Part shown: piece by piece, positions 1 through 7,414 of the stretch
Layout of the letters: each line of letters starts with the position of its first letter
Position numbering within the stretch: position 1 is the stretch's first letter
Origin: Synergistaceae bacterium
GTDB lineage: Bacteria; Synergistota; Synergistia; Synergistales; Aminobacteriaceae
Length of the DNA: 64,000 nt
Direction: 5' to 3'
Assembly: GCA_017450125.1 (NCBI GenBank)
Contig: JAFSWZ010000034.1
Coordinates: forward strand, 104,836 to 168,835
Program-made: the position numbers and the translations under genes
The notes under the pieces: model-generated
Seen by the model: only the letters and a program-made list of their open reading frames with translations
What the model was told of the DNA's origin: nothing
The model's database searches: none

Positions 1-265
1 CGGAACGCGCATCATCGAGCTAGCGAACCTGCTGAAAGTTTCGCCCGACGAGATAATCAACGACGCAGAGAACTATCAGATGAGCAAAGCTGCCCTGCTT
101 TACCCTGTACATGAAGCCAGCAACGGAATGCTGGTATTTGAGGGGGAAGGCACAAGGATAGAGCTTCCCCCGACAGAACAAGGTTACGAACTCTTCCGTC
201 AGCTCATCCAGAACCTGATGGAGCGGAAGAAGGAACTTCGCGAGCAGATTCAGGAGAAGTCTTAG
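1..265 (+). CDS. HTH (XRE-like) transcriptional regulator, C-terminal part
   Basis: The 5' end lies outside the window; the frame is open from base 2. The first visible residues (ELANLLKVSPDEII) match the last two helices of an XRE/Cro-type helix-turn-helix domain. After it comes a short tail of about 60 residues rich in Glu, Gln and Lys (MERKKELREQIQEKS at the end) that is probably helical. An internal ATG at base 80 could be mistaken for a start, but the HTH-like residues upstream are in the same frame. The stop overlaps the last codon of the convergent DUF533 gene by 4 bases. Targets cannot be inferred. Confidence 0.6.
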   Translation, partial: GTRIIELANLLKVSPDEIINDAENYQMSKAALLYPVHEASNGMLVFEGEGTRIELPPTEQGYELFRQLIQNLMERKKELREQIQEKS

Positions 266-996
266 CAGGCGTAATCCTGAGATGTCCCGTTTGCGAGCTG
301 CTCGATGTTGCTCATCACCTGAGTGCTGAGACCCATAGCTTTGCCGAGTTTGGCGAGGTACTTGCGCTCTGCGTCGGTATCAACGTTAATCGCCATAAGA
401 GAAGCCGAGTAGACTTCTGCGGCGAGTTCGGGACGGCCTTTGACTGCAGCGACAATCTTTGTGGTCTCCATAGGCCCCTGAAGCTTCTGGATGACGTAAT
501 TCATTCCGTCCTGACCGAGACCGTTCTTCTTGAGGCTGCTGGTTATGCGCTGGAACTCGTCAGCGTCAACCTGTCCATCTGCTTTTGCCGCGTCAATCAT
601 TGCCGTGATGATTATCTCCGCGTCGTTGGCCTGCTGCTGGGGCGTGGTCTGAACGTAGGGCTGTGCACTTGCTGATGAAGCAGAGGCCGAGCTTCCGCCC
701 ATTGAACCCCTGAGAGCCTTGTAGGCCATCATTCCGAGAAGCCCCATCATTCCGCCGCCGAGTGTGTTTGCGGTTGTGCTCTCAGAGCCGCCCATAAGTG
801 CACCGAGAAGCGCACCGATTCCGCCTGCCGCGAGGTTGTCCCCGCCGACTTTGTTCTTGACGGTCTGTCCTGCGCCCATCAGCGAGCTGAGGATGTCCTG
901 AATGCCGCCGCCCGCGTTGGACATTCTGGAGGAGGCTGTGCGTGAGGATGACATGTTGCCCTGAACCATAGAGCCGAGAAGACTCATGAAATCCAT
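262..996 (-). CDS. DUF533 / TerB-like protein
   Basis: 244 residues. The N-terminal half is rich in Gly, Ser and Met, with hydrophobic glycine stretches (about residues 55-100: GGIGALLGALMGG, GGGMMGLLGMMAYKAL) that may form a membrane hairpin. A Ser/Ala/Gln linker leads to a C-terminal helical domain (about 125-235) that begins DAEIIITAMIDAAKADGQVD and resembles the TerB-like fold of the DUF533 (YebE) family. Biochemical function of the family is not established. The ATG at 996 is preceded by GGGAG at a long spacing. It lies downstream of the ankyrin-protein gene on the same strand, with a 69-base gap. The 3' end overlaps the convergent regulator by 4 bases. Confidence 0.7.
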   Translation of the reverse strand: MDFMSLLGSMVQGNMSSSRTASSRMSNAGGGIQDILSSLMGAGQTVKNKVGGDNLAAGGIGALLGALMGGSESTTANTLGGGMMGLLGMMAYKALRGSMGGSSASASSASAQPYVQTTPQQQANDAEIIITAMIDAAKADGQVDADEFQRITSSLKKNGLGQDGMNYVIQKLQGPMETTKIVAAVKGRPELAAEVYSASLMAINVDTDAERKYLAKLGKAMGLSTQVMSNIEQLANGTSQDYAC

Positions 997-1065
997 AGAA
1001 AAATTACTCCCTTCATGTTTAGTGAATGATGGAATGATTGTAGCATGTTCGTGAAAATTTACGGC

Positions 1066-2829
1066 TTACATAACAATTCTGTAGACATCGTTATGTGCCC
1101 AATAACCTTCGTCGTCCTCATACCTTGTATAATCTCTAGGATATTTTCCTTCGTTATCCTTAGCGTATTTGTTCGCCCCGCGCCTCATGAGAATATCTGC
1201 TCTTTCTACATCCCCTGCTCCGGCTGCCAAATGCAATGGTGTCCTGCCGGCATTATCCCTAGCGTTTATGTCTGCGCCGTGCCTCAAGAGCAGCTCCATG
1301 GTGTCCACGTTACTAGGCCTGAACAAGGGGGTACGTCCGAAATTATCCTTAGCGTTGACATCTGCACCATACTTCAGCAGAAGTTCTACTGTCTTTGTGA
1401 GTGGGAGATACCGCGTTTCATACACAATTACGTGCAAAGGTGTCTCGCCGTCATTGTTTCTGGCGTGGACATCTGCACCGTTTATCAATAAAACTTCTGC
1501 TGTCTCTGCGTTTCGAGCAAAATGCAAGGGTGTATTTCCCTGTTCGCTCCTAGCATTGATATTAGCACCATTCCTCAGAGCCTCTTCAACTGCTTTGACA
1601 TCGTCCGACCTGCAGAGTTTCAGGAAATCGGCATCACTCATCGCAGTACGCGGGAGAAGTGCCGCAACACTTTTATGACCCTTAGCCTGTGCAATGTCAA
1701 AAGCCGTCTTGCCTTGATCGTCCCTAGCATCGGCCTTAGCACCGTGACTCAGGAGCACTTCCGCAGCGTCTGCGTGGCCGTTCAATGCCGCCCGCATTAA
1801 AGCTGTCTCGCCTTCATCGTCTCTGGCGTTGACATTAGCACCGTGCCTCAGAGCCTCTTCTACTGCTTCCGCATCGCCGCTCTGACACAGCTCCAGAAAC
1901 TCCTCATCACTCATCGCCGGACGCGCAGGCCTCGCAGGTGATGCACTCTGTCTCCTCTGTGCCCTCGAACCTTCAGCACCGTGCTTCAGCAGAACCTTCG
2001 CAGTCTCACGGTGTCCTCCGGCCTTCGCCATCCGCAAGGGCGTGTCCCCGTCGGACGTCTCCGCGTTGACATCAGCCCCGTACCTCAGCAGCATCTCCGC
2101 AATCTCCGCGTATCCGTAGAACGCCGCCACGTGAAGCGGTGTCTTGCCGTACTCGTCCTGAGAGCTCGCGTCCGCACCGTGCTTCAGCAGAACCTCCGCA
2201 ACCTCCGCGTACCCCTTGCTCACCGCAAAACCCAGTGCCGTAGCACCGATAAAGTCCTTAGCGTCAACCTCTGCACCATACTTCAAGAGTACTTCGGCAA
2301 CATCAGGGTTTCCGCTGTTTGCCGACTCGTGAAGTGCCGTCGAGCCGAACTCGTCGCAAGCGTTTGCATCTGCGCCGTTCTTCAGAGCTTCTTCGACCGC
2401 CCTAGCATCCCCCGAACTGCACAGCTCCAAGAACTCATCATCACTCATCGCTTCCACGACTACGGGTGCTGAACTCACCTCGAGGCCGAGAACGCCCGCT
2501 ATCATGTTCACGAACTTCACAGCTACGTCCTCAGGAATGTAGTTGTCCGTCAGCTTGCTCTTCTCCGCGAAAATCCTCCGCCGTAGCTCATCTCCTGACG
2601 TACCGGCCTGTTTGAGCTTCACCAACGCCTTCATAATGCCTTCACGCGACATCATGTTCAGCATCGAGTAATCCCCTTTGTGCGACGAGGGGCTGAAGAA
2701 GTCAGGCAGAAGGCTCATGATGTCTTCCTTGCCAGCTGTTTTCCCCTGTCCCGCGAGAATCTCTATCCCGAATTTGCCGGTGAGATACCGTAACACGCTC
2801 TCCAGATCATCCTTGTCGAAGTCCTGCAA
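1066..2829 (-). CDS. Ankyrin-repeat protein with three-module architecture
   Basis: About 587 residues from the chosen TTG start. An N-terminal helical region of about 120 residues, which I do not recognise, is followed by ankyrin repeats in three modules. Each module starts with a near-identical cap (MSDDEFLELC, MSDEEFLELC, MSDADFLKLC, then a conserved AVEEAL) and continues with typical repeats (GxTxLHxAA, AEVLLKHGADxN). No signal peptide is visible, so it is probably a cytoplasmic protein-binding scaffold; the partner is unknown. An upstream in-frame ATG at 2904 is less likely, because an AGGAGG sits 7 bases before the TTG at 2829 and a TATAAT box lies just upstream. The gene is divergent from the tricarboxylate transporter receptor. 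Confidence 0.8.
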   Translation of the reverse strand: MQDFDKDDLESVLRYLTGKFGIEILAGQGKTAGKEDIMSLLPDFFSPSSHKGDYSMLNMMSREGIMKALVKLKQAGTSGDELRRRIFAEKSKLTDNYIPEDVAVKFVNMIAGVLGLEVSSAPVVVEAMSDDEFLELCSSGDARAVEEALKNGADANACDEFGSTALHESANSGNPDVAEVLLKYGAEVDAKDFIGATALGFAVSKGYAEVAEVLLKHGADASSQDEYGKTPLHVAAFYGYAEIAEMLLRYGADVNAETSDGDTPLRMAKAGGHRETAKVLLKHGAEGSRAQRRQSASPARPARPAMSDEEFLELCQSGDAEAVEEALRHGANVNARDDEGETALMRAALNGHADAAEVLLSHGAKADARDDQGKTAFDIAQAKGHKSVAALLPRTAMSDADFLKLCRSDDVKAVEEALRNGANINARSEQGNTPLHFARNAETAEVLLINGADVHARNNDGETPLHVIVYETRYLPLTKTVELLLKYGADVNAKDNFGRTPLFRPSNVDTMELLLRHGADINARDNAGRTPLHLAAGAGDVERADILMRRGANKYAKDNEGKYPRDYTRYEDDEGYWAHNDVYRIVM

Positions 2830-2836
2830 TTCTGTT

Positions 2837-2869
2837 ACCTCCTGAACGTTGAGACTGCACACGATTATA
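2837..2869 (-). promoter_or_regulatory. -10 box and Shine-Dalgarno of the ankyrin gene
   Basis: On the minus strand a perfect TATAAT (2864-2869) is followed by AGGAGGT (2837-2843) and, 7 bases later, the TTG start. A -35 match 17 bases upstream (CTGATT) is weak. The arrangement supports TTG as the start and places the upstream ATG at 2904 before the predicted transcript start. Confidence 0.6.
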
Positions 2870-2928
2870 TCAGCCGTTTGTGATACAATCAGCGCATCCA
2901 ACATTTATTCTTTCAGGGAGGTATTCTC

Positions 2929-3918
2929 GTGAAAAAGTTAGTGTGTGCAGTTCTCGCAGCTGTACTGGTGCTCAGCTGTGCGGCGTTCGCATCCGCAGAG
3001 TGGAAGTTCGAGCGCAAAATCTCCATCGTCTGCCCTTGGGGTGTCGGCGGCGGTGCTGACTCTACCCTCCGGCCTATGGCTAACCTTCTGAAGCCCATTC
3101 TCGGCCAAGAAGTCGAAGTAATGAACGTTACCGGCGGAAACGGCGTTACTGCAGTCGAGTACGTCTACAAGCAGCCCGCAGACGGCTATACGTTCATGCT
3201 CGGGACGCAGAGCCTGTTCATGCAGGACATTCAGGGCACAACGTCAATGAACTTCAAGGAAGAGTTCATTCCTGTAGCGCGCCTCGTACACGCAATCAAC
3301 GTCATCACCGCGTCAAAGAAGGCAATGGACAGGAAGGGCTACAAGACGTTCTCCGAGATGAGGGAGTACGTAACCAAGAATCCCTTTGAGGTCAGCGTAG
3401 GAATGCTCACGAGCACGGGGCTTGACGGTGCGTCGCTGAAGCAGGCTCTCGAAGGCCTCGACATTCTGGACGTGTCCTATCCTTCCGGCAGTGAGATGAA
3501 CTCTGCGCTTGTCGGCGGGCACATTGACATCATGGTAACCGGCACGGACGAAATAGAGGGTCTCATTGCGGCCGGTGATGTCGTTCCTCTTCTGACGCTC
3601 GCGGAAAACAGGATGAAGCGTTATCCCGACGTAGAATGCTCCGTAGAGCTGGGCATAAACTCAGTACTTGGCCCGGCAAGAGGAATCTTCGCGAAGAAGG
3701 GCACTCCTCAGGAAGCCATTGATGCACTTGTTGCGGCAATCGAGCAGGCCTCTAAAGACCCGCAGTGGCAGGCGTTCCTCGTTCAGGGATGCTACGACGA
3801 GAGGCCGGGTTTCGCAGGACCTGCAGAGTACGCGGCGGACTGCGAGACAGACTATAAGCTCCTCAGCGATTACCTGAAGGCTGAAGGCGTAATGAAGAAA
3901 GATTACTACGCGAAATAG
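2929..3918 (+). CDS. tctC: Tripartite tricarboxylate transporter receptor (TctC/Bug family)
   Basis: 329 residues starting with GTG, with AGGGAGG 8 bases upstream. A signal peptide (MKKLVCAVLAAVLVLSCAAF, then ASA) is followed by a Bug-type periplasmic binding protein. Visible family features are the early ISIVCPWGVGGGADSTLRP glycine-rich loop, KPADGYTFMLGTQ-like segment, and the second-lobe VGMLTSTGLDGASLK region. The protein binds a carboxylated solute in the periplasm and hands it to the TctAB membrane pair encoded next. The adjacent citDEF genes suggest citrate or a related tricarboxylate, but Bug proteins have diverse ligands. A hairpin with a T-run follows, so the receptor may be made in excess of the membrane subunits. 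Confidence 0.88.
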   Translation: MKKLVCAVLAAVLVLSCAAFASAEWKFERKISIVCPWGVGGGADSTLRPMANLLKPILGQEVEVMNVTGGNGVTAVEYVYKQPADGYTFMLGTQSLFMQDIQGTTSMNFKEEFIPVARLVHAINVITASKKAMDRKGYKTFSEMREYVTKNPFEVSVGMLTSTGLDGASLKQALEGLDILDVSYPSGSEMNSALVGGHIDIMVTGTDEIEGLIAAGDVVPLLTLAENRMKRYPDVECSVELGINSVLGPARGIFAKKGTPQEAIDALVAAIEQASKDPQWQAFLVQGCYDERPGFAGPAEYAADCETDYKLLSDYLKAEGVMKKDYYAK

Positions 3919-3933
3919 TATGAAGTGAAACTG

Positions 3934-3962
3934 CGGGGTGTGTAGTCATGCCCCGTTTTTTT
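3934..3962 (+). terminator. Intercistronic stem-loop with T7 (partial terminator)
   Basis: CGGGG (3934-3938) pairs with CCCCG (3951-3955) and the stem extends inward through two G-U pairs to a four-base loop; T7 follows at 3956-3962. It lies between the receptor gene and the tctB start at 3983. Such a partial terminator would favour receptor over membrane subunits. Confidence 0.7.
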
Positions 3963-3982
3963 CTGCAAAGGAGAAATCTACA

Positions 3983-4513
3983 GTGTTCGAATTAATCTGC
4001 AACATTCTTCTGTGGTTAGGGCTTCTGTACGCGTACTTCTTCAACGTGCTCGAAGCTCCCATTCCCGACAGGACAGCAAGGAATCCCTACACCTTAAAGC
4101 CCGACATCTGGCCTAAGGCAATAATCATCCTCCTGCTGGTCTGCATCGCAATCAACATCTTCAACATCATCCGCAAGAACAAGGGCAACCCTGATTTCAC
4201 GTTCGCATCAATGTTCGACATCAGAGTCAGACGCTGGCTCGGCATCGTCCTCATTGTCGCCGCAAGTTTCGTCCTTGAACCCTTCGGCTACATGCTGACG
4301 TGCTTCCTCGTGCTGTTCCTCTACGGCCTTCTTCTCGGACAGACGCACGTGATAAGGCTGTTCGTGTTCTCCGTAGTGATTACGTTCGTGCTCTACATCG
4401 TGTTCAGCGTGTTATTGGCGGTCAACCTTCCGCGCGGTACAATCCCGGAACTGCGGAACTTCTCGCTGTACATTGAGAGCCTCGTCTCTGCGGCCAAGTC
4501 CGCGATAATGTAG
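3983..4513 (+). CDS. tctB: Tripartite tricarboxylate transporter small membrane subunit TctB
   Basis: 176 residues from the GTG at 3983, preceded by AAGGAG; upstream in-frame codons from 3938 lie inside the terminator hairpin and are rejected. Four hydrophobic segments are visible (about residues 3-20, 42-60, 80-110 and 120-150), as expected of TctB, which pairs with TctA in the inner membrane for cation-coupled import. The loop between the first two segments contains the family-like DIWPKAIIILLL stretch. tctA follows after 14 bases. Confidence 0.85.
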   Translation: MFELICNILLWLGLLYAYFFNVLEAPIPDRTARNPYTLKPDIWPKAIIILLLVCIAINIFNIIRKNKGNPDFTFASMFDIRVRRWLGIVLIVAASFVLEPFGYMLTCFLVLFLYGLLLGQTHVIRLFVFSVVITFVLYIVFSVLLAVNLPRGTIPELRNFSLYIESLVSAAKSAIM

Positions 4514-4527
4514 GAGGTGCATGAATC

Positions 4528-6021
4528 ATGTCAACATGGGAATTATTCACTAACGGTTTCAGCGTGCTCATGGATCCCTACACGTTCTTGATGGTCGTGT
4601 TCGCCATCGTTGTGGGCACGATCTTCGGGGCACTTCCCGGCGTGAGCGCGACAATGGCTGTAGCACTCGGACTGCCCTTCACCTACTCGATGCAGCCGAT
4701 ACCCGCGATCGTGTTTCTCGTTGCTGTGTACTGCTCGTCGATAACGGGCGGGAGCATCACTGCAATACTCTTCAAGATTCCCGGCGTTCCTTCGAGCGCG
4801 CCTACAACGTTTGACGGCTACCCGATGGCACAGCGCGGAGAAGCGGGCAAGGCACTCGGCATAGCGTTAGGTTCTTCCGCAATCGGAGGCCTCGTGTCTG
4901 CTCTGGCAATGCTCACGCTCTCTCCCCAGCTCACACAGGCGGCACTGTCCTTCAGCCCGTCAGACATTTTCGCGATTACGTTTATGGGACTGTCGATTCT
5001 TACGTGCCTCGACAGCAAAAACATTCTCCGTACGCTGATTTCAGGACTGCTCGGATTGCTTCTCGCGTGCGTAGGCCAAGACCCGATGTACGCTGTCCAG
5101 CGTCTTACTTTCGGGAGCGGCGAGCTCATCGCGGGGCTGGAGATGATTCCTGTCCTGATAGGAATATTCGCGGTTACGGAAGTCCTCAAACAAACGAAGG
5201 TAGCGGACAGACTTTCGGCGGACAAAGGAACTGCGAGCGTCAACACCAAGATGCCTTCTTGGCGCGAATGGTGGGGCATAAAGTGGCTGTTAGCTCGGTG
5301 CTCAATCATCGGTACAATCATCGGCATTCTTCCCGGAGCAGGCGCAACAATCGCATCATTCCTGTGCTACTCGACTGAGACGAAGCTCTCGAAGCACCCT
5401 GAGAAGTTCGGGACGGGCATCATCGACGGAGTAGCTGCCTCCGAGACGGCGAACAATGCCGCAACGGGCGGAGCAATGGTGCCGCTTCTGTCTCTGGGTA
5501 TTCCGGGAGGGAACGCCGCCGCAGTCATGATGAGCGCGCTCGTGTTGAAGGGCGTACAGCTCGGGCCTCTGCTCCTCGTCAATCAGCCGCAGTACCTCAG
5601 CGCAACATTCGCATCAATGGTCGTAACCAATATCCTCATGGTCATTGTGGCAATCGGAATCGCTAAGGTGTTCGCGCAGATTCTCGCCGTGCCGTATTCG
5701 TATCTCGGCCCGATAATCATAATGCTCGCGATAATCGGTTCTTACGCAACGAACATGAGCATAGCTGACGTAAAGATTATGGCGATTGCGGGAGTTCTTG
5801 GTCTGGTGATTTCTGCCTGCCACTTCAACAGTGCGGCACTGATTCTGGGTCTGGTGCTCGGTGTAATCTGCGAGGGTAATTTTTCACGGGCGTACACGAT
5901 TTCGCGCGCCAACCTCGTGAACATGTTTGCGCGTCCTGTCGCCGGGACGTTAATGGTAGTGAGTATCGTGCTTCTGGTCTGGCCGATAGTTTCGGGGCTG
6001 TTCAAGAAGAAAGAAGGCTAG
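4528..6021 (+). CDS. tctA: Tripartite tricarboxylate transporter large membrane subunit TctA
   Basis: 497 residues, the usual length for TctA (DUF112). The ATG is preceded by TAGGAGG. About a dozen hydrophobic segments are visible, with the glycine/proline-rich family motifs GTIFGALPGVSATMAVALGL near residue 30 and GILPGAGATIASFL near 265, plus the conserved GGAMVPLLSLGIPGG near 320. It forms the transport path with TctB and accepts solute from the TctC receptor. It is the last gene of the transporter operon; a strong stem-loop follows before citD. Confidence 0.93.
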   Translation: MSTWELFTNGFSVLMDPYTFLMVVFAIVVGTIFGALPGVSATMAVALGLPFTYSMQPIPAIVFLVAVYCSSITGGSITAILFKIPGVPSSAPTTFDGYPMAQRGEAGKALGIALGSSAIGGLVSALAMLTLSPQLTQAALSFSPSDIFAITFMGLSILTCLDSKNILRTLISGLLGLLLACVGQDPMYAVQRLTFGSGELIAGLEMIPVLIGIFAVTEVLKQTKVADRLSADKGTASVNTKMPSWREWWGIKWLLARCSIIGTIIGILPGAGATIASFLCYSTETKLSKHPEKFGTGIIDGVAASETANNAATGGAMVPLLSLGIPGGNAAAVMMSALVLKGVQLGPLLLVNQPQYLSATFASMVVTNILMVIVAIGIAKVFAQILAVPYSYLGPIIIMLAIIGSYATNMSIADVKIMAIAGVLGLVISACHFNSAALILGLVLGVICEGNFSRAYTISRANLVNMFARPVAGTLMVVSIVLLVWPIVSGLFKKKEG

Positions 6022-6032
6022 CATTAACGGTG

Positions 6033-6065
6033 TGCCTCTCCTGAAGATTCGGGGGAGGCATTTTT
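6033..6065 (+). terminator. Rho-independent terminator after tctA
   Basis: TGCCTCTCC (6033-6041) pairs with the GGGGAGGCA ending at 6060, with a loop around TGAAGATTC; T5 follows (6061-6065). It separates the transporter operon from citD. Confidence 0.8.
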
Positions 6066-6186
6066 ACGGCACAATACGCGTATTCCCATTTCAACGGGCT
6101 GTGATAAAATTTCAGTCAATCCATACCATAACATTCAACAGATATTCACACGTGCACCACAAATTTTGCAGGAGGTGTTTGTTCAC

Positions 6187-6495
6187 ATGGAGTTAAAAGC
6201 GGTGGGAACTGCCGGAACTCTGGAGTCAAGCGACGTAATGATTACGCTTGAACCCACGACGAGCGGCGGTATCGATTTGTCGCTTGAGAGCTCTGTACTC
6301 AACCAGTACGGCCGCCAGATCAAGGCACAGGTGCTGGCTTCGCTCGAAAGGCTCGGCGTGAAGAACGCAAAAGTTATCGTCAACGATCACGGTGCTCTTG
6401 ACTGCACCATCAAAGCCCGCGTTGAGTGCGCATTCTACAGGGGATGCGGCATCGACATGGACGGCAAGTTCGACTGGGGAGGAGTGATCCGCTAA
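6187..6495 (+). CDS. citD: Citrate lyase acyl carrier protein (gamma subunit)
   Basis: 102 residues from the ATG at 6187, which has AGGAGG 11 bases upstream; in-frame TTG/GTG codons at 6166 and 6175 fall in or before that ribosome-binding site. The N-terminal motif GTLESSDVMITLEP contains the serine that carries the phosphoribosyl-dephospho-CoA prosthetic group in CitD proteins. CitD shuttles the acetyl/citryl thioester between the alpha and beta subunits of citrate lyase (citrate to acetate plus oxaloacetate). The stop overlaps the start of citE (TAATG). No citX or citG, needed to make and attach the cofactor, is visible in the window. Confidence 0.92.
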   Translation: MELKAVGTAGTLESSDVMITLEPTTSGGIDLSLESSVLNQYGRQIKAQVLASLERLGVKNAKVIVNDHGALDCTIKARVECAFYRGCGIDMDGKFDWGGVIR

Positions 6496-7412
6496 TGAGT
6501 ATACCGAGACCAAAGCCGGAGAGATTCCGTCTCCGCAGAACAATGATGTTCATGAACGCCCAGAAGCCCGGCCTCATCAAGGATGCGTACATTTACGGCG
6601 CAGACAGCATCATGCTCGACCTTGAAGACGCTGTAGCAGAGAACCAGAAGGACAGCGCGCGCTTCTCCCTCTACCATGCTCTGAAAGAAATCGATTACGG
6701 TGATACAGAAGTCATCGTGAGAATCAACGGCCTTGACACTCCGCACTGGAGGGAAGACATCAGGGTATGCGTTGCCGGCGGAGCAGACGGAATCCGTATC
6801 GCGAAGACCGAATCGGCAAAGGATGTCCAGATTGTTGACGAGGCAGTTACCGAAGCAGAGAAAGAATTTGGCGTTGAAGTAGGACGTACGCTCCTCATGG
6901 CGGCACTCGAGAGCCCGAAGGGAGTCCTTAACGCCGTAGAGATCTGCGCGGCCTCCCCGAGACTGTTCGGCGTGGCACTTTCCGGCGGAGACTACAGGAA
7001 GTGTATGCAGGTCAAAGTCATTCCCGGCGGAATCGAGATGCTGTTTGCACGCGGCTTCATGCTCAACGCGGCAAGAGCGGCAGGCATCCAGTGCTTCGAT
7101 ACGGTGTTCACGAACCTGAACGATGACGAGGGCTTCAGGGCAGAGGTTAAGCAGAATGTGGAGATGGGCTTTGACGGAAAGTCGCTCATCAACCCGAAGC
7201 AGATACCGATAGTCCACGAGATGCTTGCTCCGACGCAGAAGGAGATAGCGGAGGCCGAGAAGATAGTCCGTGCATTCCGTGAACAGGCGGACAAGGGAGT
7301 CGGAGTCTTCACGCTCGACAACGGCAAGATGATAGACATAGCCTTTGTGCCCGGCGCAGAACGCGTAATCCGGCTCGCGAAGGCCAGCGGAATTTACGAG
7401 GGGGATCTTTAA
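6495..7412 (+). CDS. citE: Citrate lyase beta subunit (citryl-ACP lyase)
   Basis: 305 residues from the ATG at 6495, which overlaps the citD stop; a longer in-frame start at 6426 lies inside citD and is rejected. The N-terminus RRTMMFMNAQKPGLIKDAY, the DSIMLDLEDAVAENQKD segment with metal-binding acidic residues, and EVIVRINGLDT match the CitE/HpcH aldolase TIM-barrel family. It cleaves citryl-CitD to oxaloacetate and acetyl-CitD in the cytoplasm. The length is typical for CitE. It lies in the citDEF operon with 2 bases before citF. Confidence 0.94.
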   Translation: MSIPRPKPERFRLRRTMMFMNAQKPGLIKDAYIYGADSIMLDLEDAVAENQKDSARFSLYHALKEIDYGDTEVIVRINGLDTPHWREDIRVCVAGGADGIRIAKTESAKDVQIVDEAVTEAEKEFGVEVGRTLLMAALESPKGVLNAVEICAASPRLFGVALSGGDYRKCMQVKVIPGGIEMLFARGFMLNAARAAGIQCFDTVFTNLNDDEGFRAEVKQNVEMGFDGKSLINPKQIPIVHEMLAPTQKEIAEAEKIVRAFREQADKGVGVFTLDNGKMIDIAFVPGAERVIRLAKASGIYEGDL

Positions 7413-7414
7413 TC

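Noticed and set aside
7..60. Start of the first gene at the ATG at base 80
   Set aside because: HTH-like residues continue upstream in the same frame to the window edge, so the gene is truncated by the window.
6426..6494. Longer citE start
   Set aside because: It lies within citD and the residues do not resemble CitE; the ATG at 6495 overlaps the citD stop in the usual way.
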